Below, one piece after another: positions 26,629 through 37,249 of a DNA stretch of 64,000 nt. This DNA comes from Protula sp. h YS-2021 (taxonomy: Eukaryota; Annelida; Polychaeta; Sabellida; Serpulidae). The notes beneath the pieces were generated by a model. The model was given only the letters and a program-made list of their open reading frames with translations, was not told the origin of the DNA and searched no databases. The position numbers and the translations under genes are program-made. Each line of letters begins with the position of its first letter. Within the stretch, counting starts at the first letter, position 1. The stretch is taken from the NCBI GenBank assembly GCA_949752745.1, contig OX457031.1, positions 2,643,741 through 2,707,740 on the forward strand. The letters are read 5' to 3'.

Positions 26629-26634
26629 AATAAA
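26629..26634 (+). terminator. Polyadenylation signal of DNase I
   Basis: AATAAA about 100 bases after the stop codon, with a second AATAAA-like signal near 26650. Confidence 0.6.
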
Positions 26635-26659
26635 GATCACCTCACAATCAATAAAATTG

Positions 26660-28171
26660 CACAGAATTTATTTTCAAAATGAGTAAAAACAAATACATTT
26701 ATTACAATATTGTGAGCTCAAAATGATAAATGTTTTGTAACCAGCAGACTGCTGTATAAAATGTGTAATACACTCCAACAATTAGTTTGGTGTTCTTCTT
26801 AAGAAATGAAAGAAAATAAAATTTAATATTTTGTTTTGGACAAGTCCAGAACAGTGGGTTGGGTTGGGCAGAGAGAAAAAAAGAGAAGAAGAAAAACAAC
26901 AACATCTAAATATCTAAAGAATCTAAAATCTAAATATCTATATAATTCATTTCGTAGTTTTAGTCAATTTGGGGGGACAGGGGGGGCGGGGGAGGGGGGC
27001 GGAATGCGGATAAGCTGGATGATAGGATGGGTCTTTATTTCATGACTACGAGTACCCGTATAAAGGAAACAGAAGTATTTTTCCCCGTAGAGAAGCGCGG
27101 TTGGTACGTGCAGCGGTACTCGCTGCTCTCACAGTATCGAAAACGTCACGCTACGCACTACTGAATGTATGTACTTGACATCGTCATGGCAACAAAACTA
27201 CGCGACAGAAAGTATCGCAGAGAAGTGCAAAAAAAAAAAAGTATCGAATTGATAAGAGAATATATTTGTACCAAAAATGATAAAATAAAAACATAACCAC
27301 ACTTGCGTTTGGACTGAACTGAACACCATTCGCACTATTCACCTTTTCAGGCTCGTGCCGCCAGTGCTACAGGCTGCTGGAAGGACGGCGGGGGGGGGGG
27401 GGGGGGGGTGGGCGGTTCGGATCAGTCCGTCCGCTCGTGTGGTTCAGCCTCGTGCCATCAGTGCTCCAGGCTGCGGGGGAGAAGGAGGGGGGGGGGGGGG
27501 AGTTAAAGGGGGAGGGAGTTAAAGGGGGTTCGGATCCTTTCATCCTCGCATAAGCTGTTTATCTATGCAGGCTGTTAGTAACTGATCAATTATCGTGCTA
27601 AATACAGAAAACATCAAAACTATAGCAAGTGGGTTTTGAATCCATTTTTTTTTTTTTTGCACAGCAATGCGCAAGGCTGTAGTGCCGGAGTGACACACGA
27701 TCACCATCATTACAAATTTTTTTTTTTTTCTTTGGAAACAAATAAACAAATTTTTCCTTCCAAAGCGCTAACAAGTCTGTAAGGTGTGCGAAATGTACAA
27801 TACACACCAGTGAAGTACTTCGCTGTTCGTTGCCTTTTGGCCTCAGGGTTGAGGGGGGAGGGGGGGGGGGGGTGGGGGTGGGCGTTGAGATTGCGAGTTC
27901 GTCTATTTGTATAGGCGCTATTCCCGCCTCCCCCCTCCCCCCCCCCCCCCACAACCATCTCCTGCCCACCACTAAATCACACCCCTATGACCTCCCTCTT
28001 CATTCTCACGTCCCCCCCCCCCCCACCTTCCCACCCCTTCTCCTCCACACCACGTAACCGGCCACGTGGAACGGGCGGGGGGAGGGAGGGGGTTGGGGGG
28101 GGCGGCATTTCACTTCTCTGCACAACACAAATGCGCGACGCGGGCTTGCGCGCGGACATTCCCGCGCCATC
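26660..28171. other. Intergenic with G/C homopolymers
   Basis: No gene recognised. Contains poly-G runs (27391, 27490, 27862) and poly-C runs (27938, 28013), and two copies of a block ggctcgtgcc.ccagtgct.caggctg near 27350 and 27447. Confidence 0.5.
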
Positions 28172-30335
28172 CTAGGAGTGGTGGATCACGTCCTGTTTCA
28201 GCTCTCCTTCCTTTCCGTCGGGTACGCCCTGGGACATGGGCTCAGCGGACAGCGATTCCGGAACAAGCTGCCCGTGTTTGAGATGGCGCTGAATATGTGT
28301 GCGCAAATAATCCCTGGTCACGAATTTCTTGCTGCAGATATCGCAGGCGAAGTTCTTCGTCTCCGCGTGTCTCGCGGCCGCGTGCTTTTTCAAGACGTCG
28401 AGGCGACGAAACAGATGGCCACAGTATTCGCACGTGTACGCGCCATCTGTCGGGCCGTGTGTATTCAACTGGTGACGCGCCAAGTTACCGACACTGTAGA
28501 ATTCCGCGTCGCACATCTCGCACGCGTGTGACGCGGGTGCTGGTGGTGGTGCTACGGACTTCGCGCCACCGTCCGCGCTATCCGCCATCTGGCCGGCGTG
28601 TTGCCGCGCCATGTGCTTGCGTAAAATACTGGCGCGCGAATAACAGTTTGCGCAGTACGCGCAGCGGTGAGGCTTTTGCCCAGTGTGAGACATCCCATGC
28701 CGCAAGAGGTCACTTTTCTGATCAAACCGCGCCCCACAAATATTACACATAAACCTCTTGCGCTCTCTTTTTTCCGCGCGCTTTTTCAAAGCGCCCTGTT
28801 TCGCCACGCCTGTTCTTTTGATCCCGCGCCGTTTTAACGCGTACAGCTTGGAACCTTTGCTTCCCACTCGCTGTTTCTCCGTGNNNNNNNNNNNNNNNNN
28901 NNNNNNNNNNNNNNNNNNNNNNNNNNNNNNNNNNNNNNNNNNNNNNNNNNNNNNNNNNNNNNNNNNNNNNNNNNNNNNNNNNNNNNNNNNNNNNNNNNNN
29001 NNNNNNNNNNNNNNNNNNNNNNNNNNNNNNNNNNNNNNNNNNNNNNNNNNNNNNNNNNNNNNNNNNNNNNNNNNNNNNNNNNNCTCGCTGTTTCTCCGTG
29101 CCCTTTTTTTCTACGCGCTGTTTGTCTACTCGCTCTTTTTCCGCGCCTGTTGTCTTTCTCACGCGCCTTCGTTTTTTGTGTAGCCTTTCTGCATTCCTTA
29201 TCACGGCACACTTTCCATCTTTCAGGCTTTTTAAATGTCTTCTCAAATGATATCCCGAGCTGTGACGTTTCTGACACACTGGACACACGAATTTATCAGA
29301 TACACTTTTCTTTGAACGATATTTTTGACCTGGTGTTTGTTTTTGCGTGACCTCATGCGATACTGTTTCGTATGAATTCAACGACTGTTCACCCACGTCG
29401 CTTTTTAGCCAATCATCTTTCGTGTCACAGTTGCTATGGCAACGACTGTGACGTAACAAGTCCGTGTCGGTGTCGAATGTTTCTCCACAAGAATCGCAGC
29501 CGTAATCTCTGGACCGCCGGATCGGGAAGACCTCCCGTTTCACAGAAATCCCTCTTGGATACCCCTCCACTTCCCAACAATCCTCCCACACTTTTCTTTT
29601 CACCACGCGTTTTTGCGACAACCCATCACTATTTCGGCGTTTCCCCGAGCCCATTTCTGCTTGTCTATTTTCACCGACATCCCCGGCACTGTTATCCGGA
29701 TTACTGGGGCTTCCCAATGGTGAATCCAATCTGTAACCTTCACCCCCACCCCTTTCTCCTTCCAATTTGGTTTCATTTCCCTCGCGTTTGTCTTGTGAAC
29801 CAGCGATGACATTCGAATCGAATTTGTCCGTAATTCGCTCAGTTTTTATGAGTCCGCCATCTTGGTCCGTGGCCTCTTGTTTCACACCGGAAAGGACCAC
29901 ATTTTCTGTGCTACTGTCTGCGATTTCCTGATTCACACCGGAGCAGACCACATTCTCTGTGTTATCGCTCCTGGTCTCCGACAGTTTCACACAGGAAGGA
30001 ACCACATTTTGTCTGTTGTGGTCTATGGTCTCTTGTTTCACTCCGACTTGGACCACATTCTGTACGTTACTCGCTGCGGCCTCCTGTTGTACTCCGGATT
30101 GGACCACATTCTGTATGTTCCCCCCTGCGGTCTCCTGTTTCACTTCGGATTGGACCACATTCTGTACGTTACTACCTATTGTTTTCTCCTCTTTCACACC
30201 GGACTGGACCACATTCTGTATGTTAACGTTTCCAGTTTCATTTTTCACTCCCAAACAGACGACATCTTCTGCCCAATCCTCCTTTATCCCTGAAAGACAT
30301 TCAACAGTTGTATTACACAAATTACAAGAATCCAT
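28172..30335 (-). CDS. C2H2 zinc-finger protein A (interrupted by an assembly gap)
   Basis: The protein reads from 30335 down to 28172. The N-terminal part holds about eight repeats of ~17 residues (type NVQNVVQSGVKQE) between ~29870 and 30240. Then come two fingers with unusual spacing (CDSCGETFDTDTDLLRH; CPVCQKRHSSGYHLRRHLK), a Lys/Arg-rich linker with the gap, and five regular C2H2 fingers (CNICGARFDQKSDLLRH; CAYCANCYSRASILRKH; CEMCDAEFYSVGNLARHQ; CEYCGHLFRRLDVLKKH; CDICSKKFVTRDYLRTH). It is probably a nuclear DNA-binding protein. The parts left and right of the N gap appear to be in different frames only because of the gap; a 17-base overlap of the flanks puts them in one frame. A TTTCAG near 30290 may be an acceptor, in which case the first ~15 residues would be intronic and an upstream exon missing. 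It is a paralog of the gene at 31396-32521. Confidence 0.85.
28884..29083. other. 200-N scaffold gap, probably artefactual
   Basis: Exactly 200 N. The same 17 bases, ctcgctgtttctccgtg, occur directly left (28867-28883) and directly right (29084-29100) of it. Removing gap plus one copy (217 bases) brings the two halves of the zinc-finger ORF into the same frame. Confidence 0.9.
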
Positions 30336-30689
30336 AAAGCAAAAAGAAATTTAAATAGCCTTTGCTATTTGAAAAAAAAAAACAAAGCAAACATTCTCGC
30401 TTAAAATTCTACATCAAAATGGTCATAGATCATTTGCAATACTGCGCTCAATTTTTCAAAGGGCTATGCACGTGAGGATTATTTTTTTAAAGTACACATG
30501 TATTTTTTTTTATTAAATTTCAAATTTCTGCGTAACTTTTGGAATTTCCCCAAGTCAACAATTTTTTTATGTTGACAATAACGCAAAAGTGTTACAGTTA
30601 TTTGTAATCAAAATGCAACAAAGCAGATATTGGCTTGATTTGAGTCAATATCAAGATATAGTATTGTATTGTTCTTTAGATCCCTTTCA

Positions 30690-30895
30690 ACTGCTATGGT
30701 CATGTCGGGATCCCCCTGCCACATTTTACTGAATTGGGGCATTCCAGCCCTCCTTCTAACCCTTACATGTGGGGTGCCTCACAGGGTAGCAAGGAGGAGT
30801 CCCAATTTTAAAGTCTTAGGTATGACCCGACCGGGGTTTGAACCCACGATCTTCCAGTCTCGAGGCGGACACTCTAACCACTAGGCCACCGAGGC
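30690..30895 (-). mobile_element. tRNA-derived SINE
   Basis: On the minus strand the element starts with a tRNA-like head: A-box-like TGGCCTAGTGG (complement of 30879-30889) and B-box-like GGGTTCAAACC (near 30835-30846). An anticodon arm does not fold well, so it is not a working tRNA. The body continues to about 30700. It sits between zinc-finger genes A and B. Confidence 0.75.
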
Positions 30896-31395
30896 AAGAT
30901 ACAGACCAATTTTCAAAATGATGACAAAGAGCATACTGACTTGTCTTGAGTCACCATAAAGATATTGTTGACAGTTACGAAAATGTTGACTGAAAGATTC
31001 TAAATACTAACTTAAAGGTTAACATTTTTAATGATCAATACTTCGTTTATGTTGACTGAAAATCAGTCAATATCTGTTAATTATTTCCTAATCAGTTCAT
31101 TCAATAGAAAAAGTGTGTTTACCACCAGAAGAACTGCCTTCACCGTCACCGGGACGCGCATGCGTACTGTTGGGCTAAAACACGTACAAAATGTACATAA
31201 AACTAGAGCGGTCAGTGCACACAAACATACGAGTACGTGCACAAATGTAATCAAGTAAGTGTGTTTGGATGGATGATGATAAATCGCTTCAGGACTGTAA
31301 GAAATCACATAAAAAATCCACAGACTGTATTTTCGCATAAAGTTCTTTGGATTTTTATTCGCTTTAAACATTTTTATTTTCAATAACAAAGCTTT

Positions 31396-32521
31396 TTATG
31401 TTTTTCTTTTTTTATTTTTTTCACTTTTTTTGTTTTGTTTTTGTCTTTTTTTTTTTGCCTGTTTTTTTTTGTCTGTTTTGTCTGTAGTTATGGACGAATC
31501 CGCACCCACCTCGCGATGCTCCCGCGTCACGTGACGGAGCAGAAAAGGCACGCCGGGAAAGCAGCCACCGCAGTGCGGGCAGCGCGGTACGGCCTCCCAC
31601 TCGTGTGTATCCCCGAATGCCACACAAAGTCCATCTTCTGCTTAAACCGCGCCCAGCAAATCTTGCACACATAGAGCGTGCACCATTCCGCGCTCTCTTT
31701 TGTCAGCGCGCATTTTGGCGTTGCCTCACGCCACCTTCTTTCCTCGCATATATTCTCGGCATTCCTGATGACGGCGCATTTTCCATCTTTCACAGTTTTT
31801 AGGTGTCTCCTCAGATGATACCCAGAGTTGTGTCTTTTCTCACAAACTGGACACACAAATCTATTGGAGGGACTTTTCTTTGTACATTGTTTTTCACTTT
31901 CCGTCTGTTTTTGTATAACCTTTGTCGGAATTATTTCAAATGAACATACAACTGTTTTCTCTATATTATCCTTCAACCAATTACCTTTCAGTTGACAGTT
32001 TCTATAGCAACCCTTGTGACGTAACAAGTCTGATTCAGTACTAAATGTTTCTCCACAGCAATCGCAGCAATGTTCTACGCGCTCTTTTTCCGCGCCTTCT
32101 CCTGCATGTCTCTTCATTTGAAAACATTTTTCTAAACCGTTTCTTTTCACCACAACTTTGTTCGACAACTTATTACTTTTCCGGCGTTTCTTCGATTCGA
32201 CGTTTGCTGGACCATTTTGATGGGCATTCCACACGCTGTCCTCCGACTTGTCGGAGCTTCCTAATTGTAACTTCGAAACGCGACTTTCACCATTGTCCCC
32301 GTCCTCTTCTTCTTCTTCTTCTTCTTCTTCCAAAGACAGCTTGGTCACCGAACTGTCGAGAACTTTCGAATCAAATTCGTCCACATCTTCATCAATTTCC
32401 AGATTGCAACCGTCTTCCAAAGCGGACTCTTGCTTTGCAGGGGAATGGACCACATTTTCTTCATTTAGGTTTCCCGCCTCGTTCTGCTCCCCTAAATCTT
32501 CTCCTTCATCTTCCTCTAGTT
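31396..32521 (-). CDS. C2H2 zinc-finger protein B, 3' exon, with a frameshift in the last finger
   Basis: The exon starts after TTTTTTCAG at 32522-32523 and its frame opens LEEDEGEDLGEQNE, with a poly-Glu tract, then fingers CCDCCGETFSTESDLLRH, FVCPVCEKRHNSGYHLRRHLK and YVCKICWARFKQKMDFVWH. These match fingers 1-3 of protein A closely, including the shared KDGKCAVIRNAE linker, so A and B are tandem duplicates. Near 31580 the frame breaks inside the next finger: the main frame stops at 31527, while a shifted frame encodes CPHCGGCFPGVPFLLRH and runs to 31396. This is a mutation or a base-calling error; B may be a pseudogene. It may be joined upstream to exons at 32905-32947 and 33232-33491, whose phases fit. 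Confidence 0.75.
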
Positions 32522-32665
32522 CTGAAAAAATATCCTTATTTCATGCAACCAGTGTCAAAATTTATTCATTGAAACAAATCCCCTTCATCTTCCTCTAGCT
32601 CTGAAAAAAAATCCTTATTTCATGTAACCAGTGTCAAAATTTATTCATTGAAACAACTACATTCA
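32500..32665 (-). repeat. Tandem duplication of the zinc-finger B splice acceptor
   Basis: A 79-bp unit (cttcatcttcctctag.tctgaaaaaa through ttattcattgaaacaa) occurs twice. On the minus strand each copy contains a T-rich tract, CAG and the exon start CTAGAGGAAGATGAAGG; acceptors lie at 32522-32523 and 32601-32602. Confidence 0.88.
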
Positions 32666-32904
32666 ATAATAACGAACAACCTATCCAACTGTTCCAAAAG
32701 ATATTTACTGTAACTGTACACTCCTTCTTTACACCAAAATCTGTATAAAAAAAATTTAAAAAAAGAACTTAGTGTTCTTAAACTGAAATGTCATTTACAA
32801 ACCAAACCTATTCCCTCCTTTGCGTTTCATTTTTCAGTTGACAACTTTACTTCGAAATCCAATCATTCCAAAGAAAAAAGTGTTAATACCATCACAAGAA
32901 TTAC

Positions 32905-32947
32905 TTTCGCAGTCTGACGGCCAAGCATCTATGTTGTCCGGTTGTTC
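32905..32947 (-). CDS. Candidate 43-bp internal exon of the zinc-finger B gene
   Basis: On the minus strand tttgattcag precedes GAACAACCGG, and the exon would encode EQPDNIDAWPSDCE and end GCGAAA|gtaatt. Phase 0 at its start fits the end of the exon at 33232; phase 1 at its end fits the acceptor at 32521. Predicted only from splice sites and phase. Confidence 0.45.
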
Positions 32948-33222
32948 CTGAATCAAAATTTAATCACCTCAATGTGCTTATGCAAACCTACCAGCAGGGC
33001 TGGAAAAATCAATTATCTATCATGTTTTTTTTTTTCAAATATAAACCTACTTAAATCAATATTTAAATCATCAAGACTACCGATGCCATGAAGTATACAT
33101 AGTACTAATTTTGATTCTCTTTTCCTTGTTTCGCTGTTAAGAACACAAAACAGGAGTGTTTTTATTGCACACTACGGATTAAGACCAAGACCTAAAAGCA
33201 ACATTGTTCATAAGCGAATTGC

Positions 33223-33491
33223 TTAACCTACCTCACGGTGTTCCCATGCTATGTGGCGGCGTAGCATGAGTGCTTCGGAATAGCAATTGGAACAGTACGG
33301 ACAGTAGTGAGGCGTCAGCCCGGTGTGAACCTTCACATGGCGGGCAAAGTCACTCTTCTGTTCAAACCGTGCCATGCAAACCTCGCATAAATAGTCCGTA
33401 CATTGTTTTTCGTCTTCGGGGTTTTTGTCTCTGATCACGCAAGATTGAGCGGAATCATCCATCGTTTCATCCCCAAAGTTTTTTTTGTCAC
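33223..33491 (-). CDS. Two-finger C2H2 exon of the zinc-finger cluster
   Basis: Reads CEVCMARFEQKSDFARHVK and CPYCSNCYSEALMLRRH, then WEHRE. It closely matches the last two fingers of protein B (ARFKQKMDF; EHREVG). An acceptor-like TAG|GTGAC lies at 33492. Two readings are possible: it ends at the TAA at 33223-33225 and is the terminal exon of a third paralog, or it is spliced at GTGAG|GTAGGT (33232/33231) to the exon at 32905-32947 and belongs to gene B. No earlier exon is visible. Confidence 0.65.
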
Positions 33492-33519
33492 CTATCAATG
33501 GAATAATTTGGTGCACTTG

Positions 33520-34795
33520 ATGTTGCCATACTAGTACATGTCTATATCACACTGAAATTCATCATAAAACTGTTGTACGAGGGCCGTTTCATCCTCCCGG
33601 TAAGACCACCACACCGATAAATCTAATTTTAATTTACATGAGATCCAAAAATAAATACGATTGCATTGTACATTTCTCAGAGGCAATAAGATTAATCAGA
33701 ATATGAAGGGAATTTTATCATCTCGTCATACAGTCCCAGCGGACCCTTTCCATCTTCCTAGGGCAGTTCCTGCAATAGAAATGGCCACCGCTCTCAACTT
33801 TCGAGGCTCTGGATCTTTCGGCTCACGTTCAAGGACACCGAGGCTCGAACTGACAGGCTTTGTCTTTAAAAACACACCGAGAAGTACCCTGGCGCATTAT
33901 TTTCGACCTCGGCGAAACTCCCAAACTAGAGAAAAGCGTGGTTATGCAACTACGGATTCACTGTTGTTGTGGGCGATAATGAGGGATTTGATATCTTGAT
34001 CTCAAGAAAACACATATTTTTCTCCGTAAAAAATTGTTATTTGACCATAAAATTTGTGCGCCATAATTTATAATTGTGCCATTTGTCATGCACCCTTTCT
34101 AAAATAACGCCGTTGGCTCCAGTCGTGCGCCGAGATTTGAAAATTGACATCAATGACATTTCCTATTGCAGGAACTATGACTCTTGCTGTCATAGGAAGA
34201 CCGCAAGAGTCATCTGGGACTGCGGCCAAGCCATCTACTAGACTTCTCATAAAGTATGAAAGGAAATGCCAGCGGGCAGTCTAACCGGCAACTGCTTGCA
34301 GACTCGTATTGATCTCGCTCTTTATAACCTATCCTAAAAGCATGCAATTGTAACGACTCCTTCCTCAAGAAGATCCGAAAGTACGCACTTATTTATTTGT
34401 TCCCAGGTAAGCCTATTATCGCCCAACTATTTCTTAAAATTGCCGACCCAAAACTGATTTTACGTAATTATTAGCAAGCTCCCTGTTAAATATATACGAT
34501 ATATTGAAATCCAATTGAAAACAGGAAACTAACTCGGGGTTACAGAAAACACAAGAGAAAAACCACAAAACACAAAACCTGGCTATGTGCATATCAGCTG
34601 TTACAGCCGTGGTTTTGTTTTTGCATGTTTGAGAAGATACTTGACAGTAGAGGGAAATAGTCTGTTCTAGCAACGTAGCCCCCCTCTCCCCTCCCCAAAG
34701 GTTTGAGGGGGGAGGGGTCTGGCATATGTATTCAGAACAGACAGTCCGTTTTGGACACGGACGTGACGTCATCTGTTTTAGCACTACATGTTTTG
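33520..34795. other. Intergenic with an imperfect inverted repeat
   Basis: Blocks near 33738-33785 (cagtcccag...cttcctag...gttcctgcaatagaaatg) recur inverted near 34155-34235 (catttcctattgcaggaac...ctgggactgc), enclosing ~370 bp. This may be an old MITE-like element. No gene is supported. Confidence 0.35.
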
Positions 34796-34801
34796 GATAC
34801 G
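34796..34801. repeat. Polinton target-site duplication (left)
   Basis: GATACG directly before the AG terminus; the same six bases follow the other end at 51630-51635. Confidence 0.95.
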
Positions 34802-35029
34802 AGTAGGGTGAAAAGGGGGTTTCTACCACACTTTATGACGTCATACTGTCTGGAAGTGACGTCATAGCGTCTGGACCGGAAGTGCTGTCTGGACCGGAAG
34901 TGAGGTGATAGGCGTCGTCATGGCAACGTATTGTTGTGATGGCAACGAAGCATGGTTAACGTGACGTCATAGGCGAAGCCATAGGCGAAGCCATAGACGT
35001 AGCCATAACCCTGATAACAAAGTGAGGAC

Positions 35030-35162
35030 CCCCCTAGGACATACTATGTACCGACCCCCCCCTAGGACATACTATGTACCGACCCCCCCCCCCAGGATAT
35101 ACTATGTACCGACCCCCCCCCCCCCCAGGACATACTATGTACCGACCTCCCCCCCCCCCCCC
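35030..35162. repeat. Subterminal tandem repeat in the left TIR
   Basis: About five copies of a unit ggacatactatgtaccgacc followed by a variable poly-C run. The right TIR (51190-51405) carries about seven copies of the complement. CATACTATG is a near-palindrome. The position and repetition suggest a binding site for the element's own DNA-binding protein, but a C-tract expansion without function is the alternative. Confidence 0.8.
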
Positions 35163-35291
35163 ACAGGAAAGCAAAAATTGTGCTGAATCAGCATGATGAA
35201 ATCGTCGATTCAGCATGATAAAATCGTATATAAGTGTAGTGACTCGAGGCTCAGACATCGTCAGACATCGTCAGACATCGTCAGACACATC

Positions 35292-35621
35292 ATGGACAAC
35301 ACATCAGCTACTAAGAAAGTGACCATACAATGCTACAAGTGCTGCGTGAGGTTGGAATATGAAGGACAGTCACACAACTGCCCGGTGCACCACAACGCAC
35401 CGCAGCGCTTTTGCTGTAAAACCTGCGGTGGTCTGCTCTGGTACAAGTTTGCGACGACGCTACCTGGGCCAGGACCAATATGTAATGACTGCTGGTGGTG
35501 TGGTATGACTCTGAAGATGAAGAGCTATTGCGACAGCCATCCGTTCAAGTGCGCGGGAAGACCATTTACGATGCAGGAGTACTACAAGTACAAATGCCGC
35601 TGCAGGAATCCAACTTGCTGA
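35292..35621 (+). CDS. Cys-rich zinc-ribbon-like protein encoded in the TIR (left copy)
   Basis: 109 residues from the ATG at 35292, chosen because a TATA box (35227-35234) and three cagacatcgt repeats precede it; an earlier in-frame ATG at 35193 lies upstream of the TATA. Cys/His pairs: CYKCC, CPVHH, CCKTC, CNDCWWC, then CRCRNPTC at the end, enough for two or three zinc sites. No family is recognised. An almost identical copy exists in the right TIR (50730-51059), so the element carries two. Possible roles are DNA binding at the ends or transcription control; none is shown. Confidence 0.7.
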   Translation: MDNTSATKKVTIQCYKCCVRLEYEGQSHNCPVHHNAPQRFCCKTCGGLLWYKFATTLPGPGPICNDCWWCGMTLKMKSYCDSHPFKCAGRPFTMQEYYKYKCRCRNPTC

Positions 35622-36053
35622 TATACTAAAATATTTCGGGCCCTTTTAAGGGTCATCCTATATTATGAAATGAAGCAAAACATGTCTGTCTGTGTGTGTG
35701 TGTGTGAGAGAGAGAATACATTTTATCACATTTCAGGTCTAGTTGGCGGATGAATACCATTTGGCAGACCATTTAACTTCACCGCTAGATGTCTCTGCTT
35801 TACAGCTGTACAACTTCACAACTGTAAGTGAGACATTCATATACACAAGTAAAATTCTGATGAGTCAGCAATTTTAACATTTTTGAGCAAGTTTGAAAAG
35901 TTACACACCATATTTTGATTACATGGAAGTAGCATAAAAGCATGAGTGAAACATGTCAACTAGTCAACTAGTGATACATTCTGCTGAGTCAACAATTTTG
36001 AACGAGTATTGAATAAGTTTGAACAAGTTACACACCATATACCATCAAAGTTT

Positions 36054-36061
36054 TATAAAAG
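36054..36061 (+). promoter_or_regulatory. TATAAAAG promoter just inside the left TIR
   Basis: TATAAAAGGAAGAGTGA here is repeated exactly, in opposite orientation, at 50252-50268 ahead of the polymerase gene. TGA(G/C)TCAGCA-like sites lie upstream (35861-35870, 35982-35991). Confidence 0.65.
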
Positions 36062-36121
36062 GAAGAGTGACGAGAAAACTTCACAATGTCAACATTACTT
36101 CTTCACAGATGTGTAGAGACC

Positions 36122-36511
36122 ATGGATGACGTCTTCAAAGTGAATTATGCTGACTATGTGTTTTCAAAGCTTCCTGCTTTTGAATCGGATTGGATGCTGT
36201 AAGTGAAGAACTTACATCAGCATTGGGAAGCTGTTGGAAAGACCATTCCAAGAGATCGTTTCATCCGCTCGTTTCTACGTGAATGTGAAGATCTACATTT
36301 ACCGTTAACTTATGACATTGATTCAGCATTTATCAACGCGAATACAATTTGGGCAGTTGAGCTCATGTTAGCTGTAGCTGCAAGAATGATTTTACATTAT
36401 GATGATGATGTTCCAGATAATGTATCAGAGCTTGTTCGATTCAACCATGGACGAGTTGAAGTGAACTCAAAACTTTGCAAGGGAGCTGACTCAGCAAACA
36501 GTTGGGTATAA
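36122..36511 (+). pseudogene. Small Polinton protein family 'MD-FK', member 1 (in-frame stop)
   Basis: Starts MDDVFKVNYADYVFSKLPAF, meets TAA at 36200-36202, and continues in the same frame (NLHQHWEAVGKTIPRDRFIR...) to 36511. It is paralogous to the genes at 37250 and 38266, which share the opening MD..FKN.(Y/F).D.MI..LA and a following W. The stop lies before the conserved Trp region, so this copy is truncated unless read through. Largely helical in appearance; function unknown. Confidence 0.65.
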
Positions 36512-36513
36512 AA
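36484..36513 (+). promoter_or_regulatory. Maf/AP-1-like site plus TATA box
   Basis: GCTGACTCAGCA (36484-36495) is a near-perfect Maf recognition element and is followed 10 bases later by TATAAAAG (36506-36513). Further ACTCAGCAGA sites lie at 36521 and TCTCAGCAGA at 36542. Position suits transcription of the gene at 36599. Confidence 0.6.
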
Positions 36514-36598
36514 GGGAGTGGACTCAGCAGAGTGAAGTCATTTCTCAGCAGACAGTTGGAGGGAGTGGACGTGAAGTCATCAGTACATTGTAGCAGCC

Positions 36599-37225
36599 AT
36601 GGAGAACAAGACAAGCAGCTTTAAAATTAGTGCAAACTTAACCATTACTGTGGAGCATGGAGAATATGGGCCATTTCTACGCATCACACGTGGAGAGAGA
36701 TGGTGTGCTTATTCACCATCTTTGTGGAAGATTGTTTGCCAGAGCTTGAAAAATTTACGCGACATTGGCTTCAAACTGTACTTAACGCAAACGAAGTGGC
36801 TTGAAGTCATTTCATACTTGGATATGCGCTATGTGAGTTTTGTGCGCACGTCACGGTTTGAAGGGAAAGAATACACACATCACATCAACATGAATGATGG
36901 TGAATGGGAGACACTGCTTCAGGAGATGGACAACATCAACTCAGCCCTATCACCATGTGAGGAATGTCATGACAAGAAAACGATCATCAAGCTGCAAAAG
37001 GATGGTCGGATGAAGGTGTCAAAGCTATCCAAGAAAAGGCTGGCTGAAGTTCAGTTGGAGAACATGAGCGTACAAAATCAACTTGGACTTACCTGTGACT
37101 ATTGCGGTGCTTGTGGATATGTGGAGGATTATCATTGCCACTGCCACAAGTATAATTGCAAGTTGTGTGAACCAAGCAACTTCTGCGGCAAGTGTGGAGT
37201 ACTTAAAGTCAGTGAAGCAAAGTAA
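36599..37225 (+). CDS. PC4-like double-domain protein with C-terminal zinc fingers
   Basis: 208 residues. Residues ~8-55 (LTITVEHGEYGPFLRITRG, then SPSLWKIVCQSLKNL) and ~75-120 (DMRYVSFVRTSRFEG, then INMNDGEWETLLQEM) each show strands followed by a helix with L..(E/L)W..L, the signature layout of the PC4/p15 ssDNA-binding fold. The C-terminal third has many CxxC pairs (CEEC; CDYCGACG; CHCHKYNCKLC; CGKCG), suggesting zinc binding. Related to the leftward genes at 45063-46469. Likely role: nucleic-acid binding in replication or transcription of the element. PC4 assignment is by motif and by the clearer relative at 46116. Confidence 0.6.
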   Translation: MENKTSSFKISANLTITVEHGEYGPFLRITRGERWCAYSPSLWKIVCQSLKNLRDIGFKLYLTQTKWLEVISYLDMRYVSFVRTSRFEGKEYTHHINMNDGEWETLLQEMDNINSALSPCEECHDKKTIIKLQKDGRMKVSKLSKKRLAEVQLENMSVQNQLGLTCDYCGACGYVEDYHCHCHKYNCKLCEPSNFCGKCGVLKVSEAK

Positions 37226-37249
37226 AAGCCCACAAGACACTGAAACAAG

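Larger units (their letters stand above)
34802..35989 (+). repeat. Left terminal inverted repeat of the Polinton
   Basis: Matches 50288-51629 inverted. Length differences come from a longer (CA)n tract and more copies of a ~26-bp C-rich unit on the right. It contains a TATA box (TATATAAG, 35227-35234) and a small gene at 35292-35621. Similarity ends abruptly after ctgctgagt. Confidence 0.93.

Noticed and set aside
34434..34829. 131-residue minus-strand frame
   Set aside because: It crosses the Polinton target duplication and end, so it is fortuitous.
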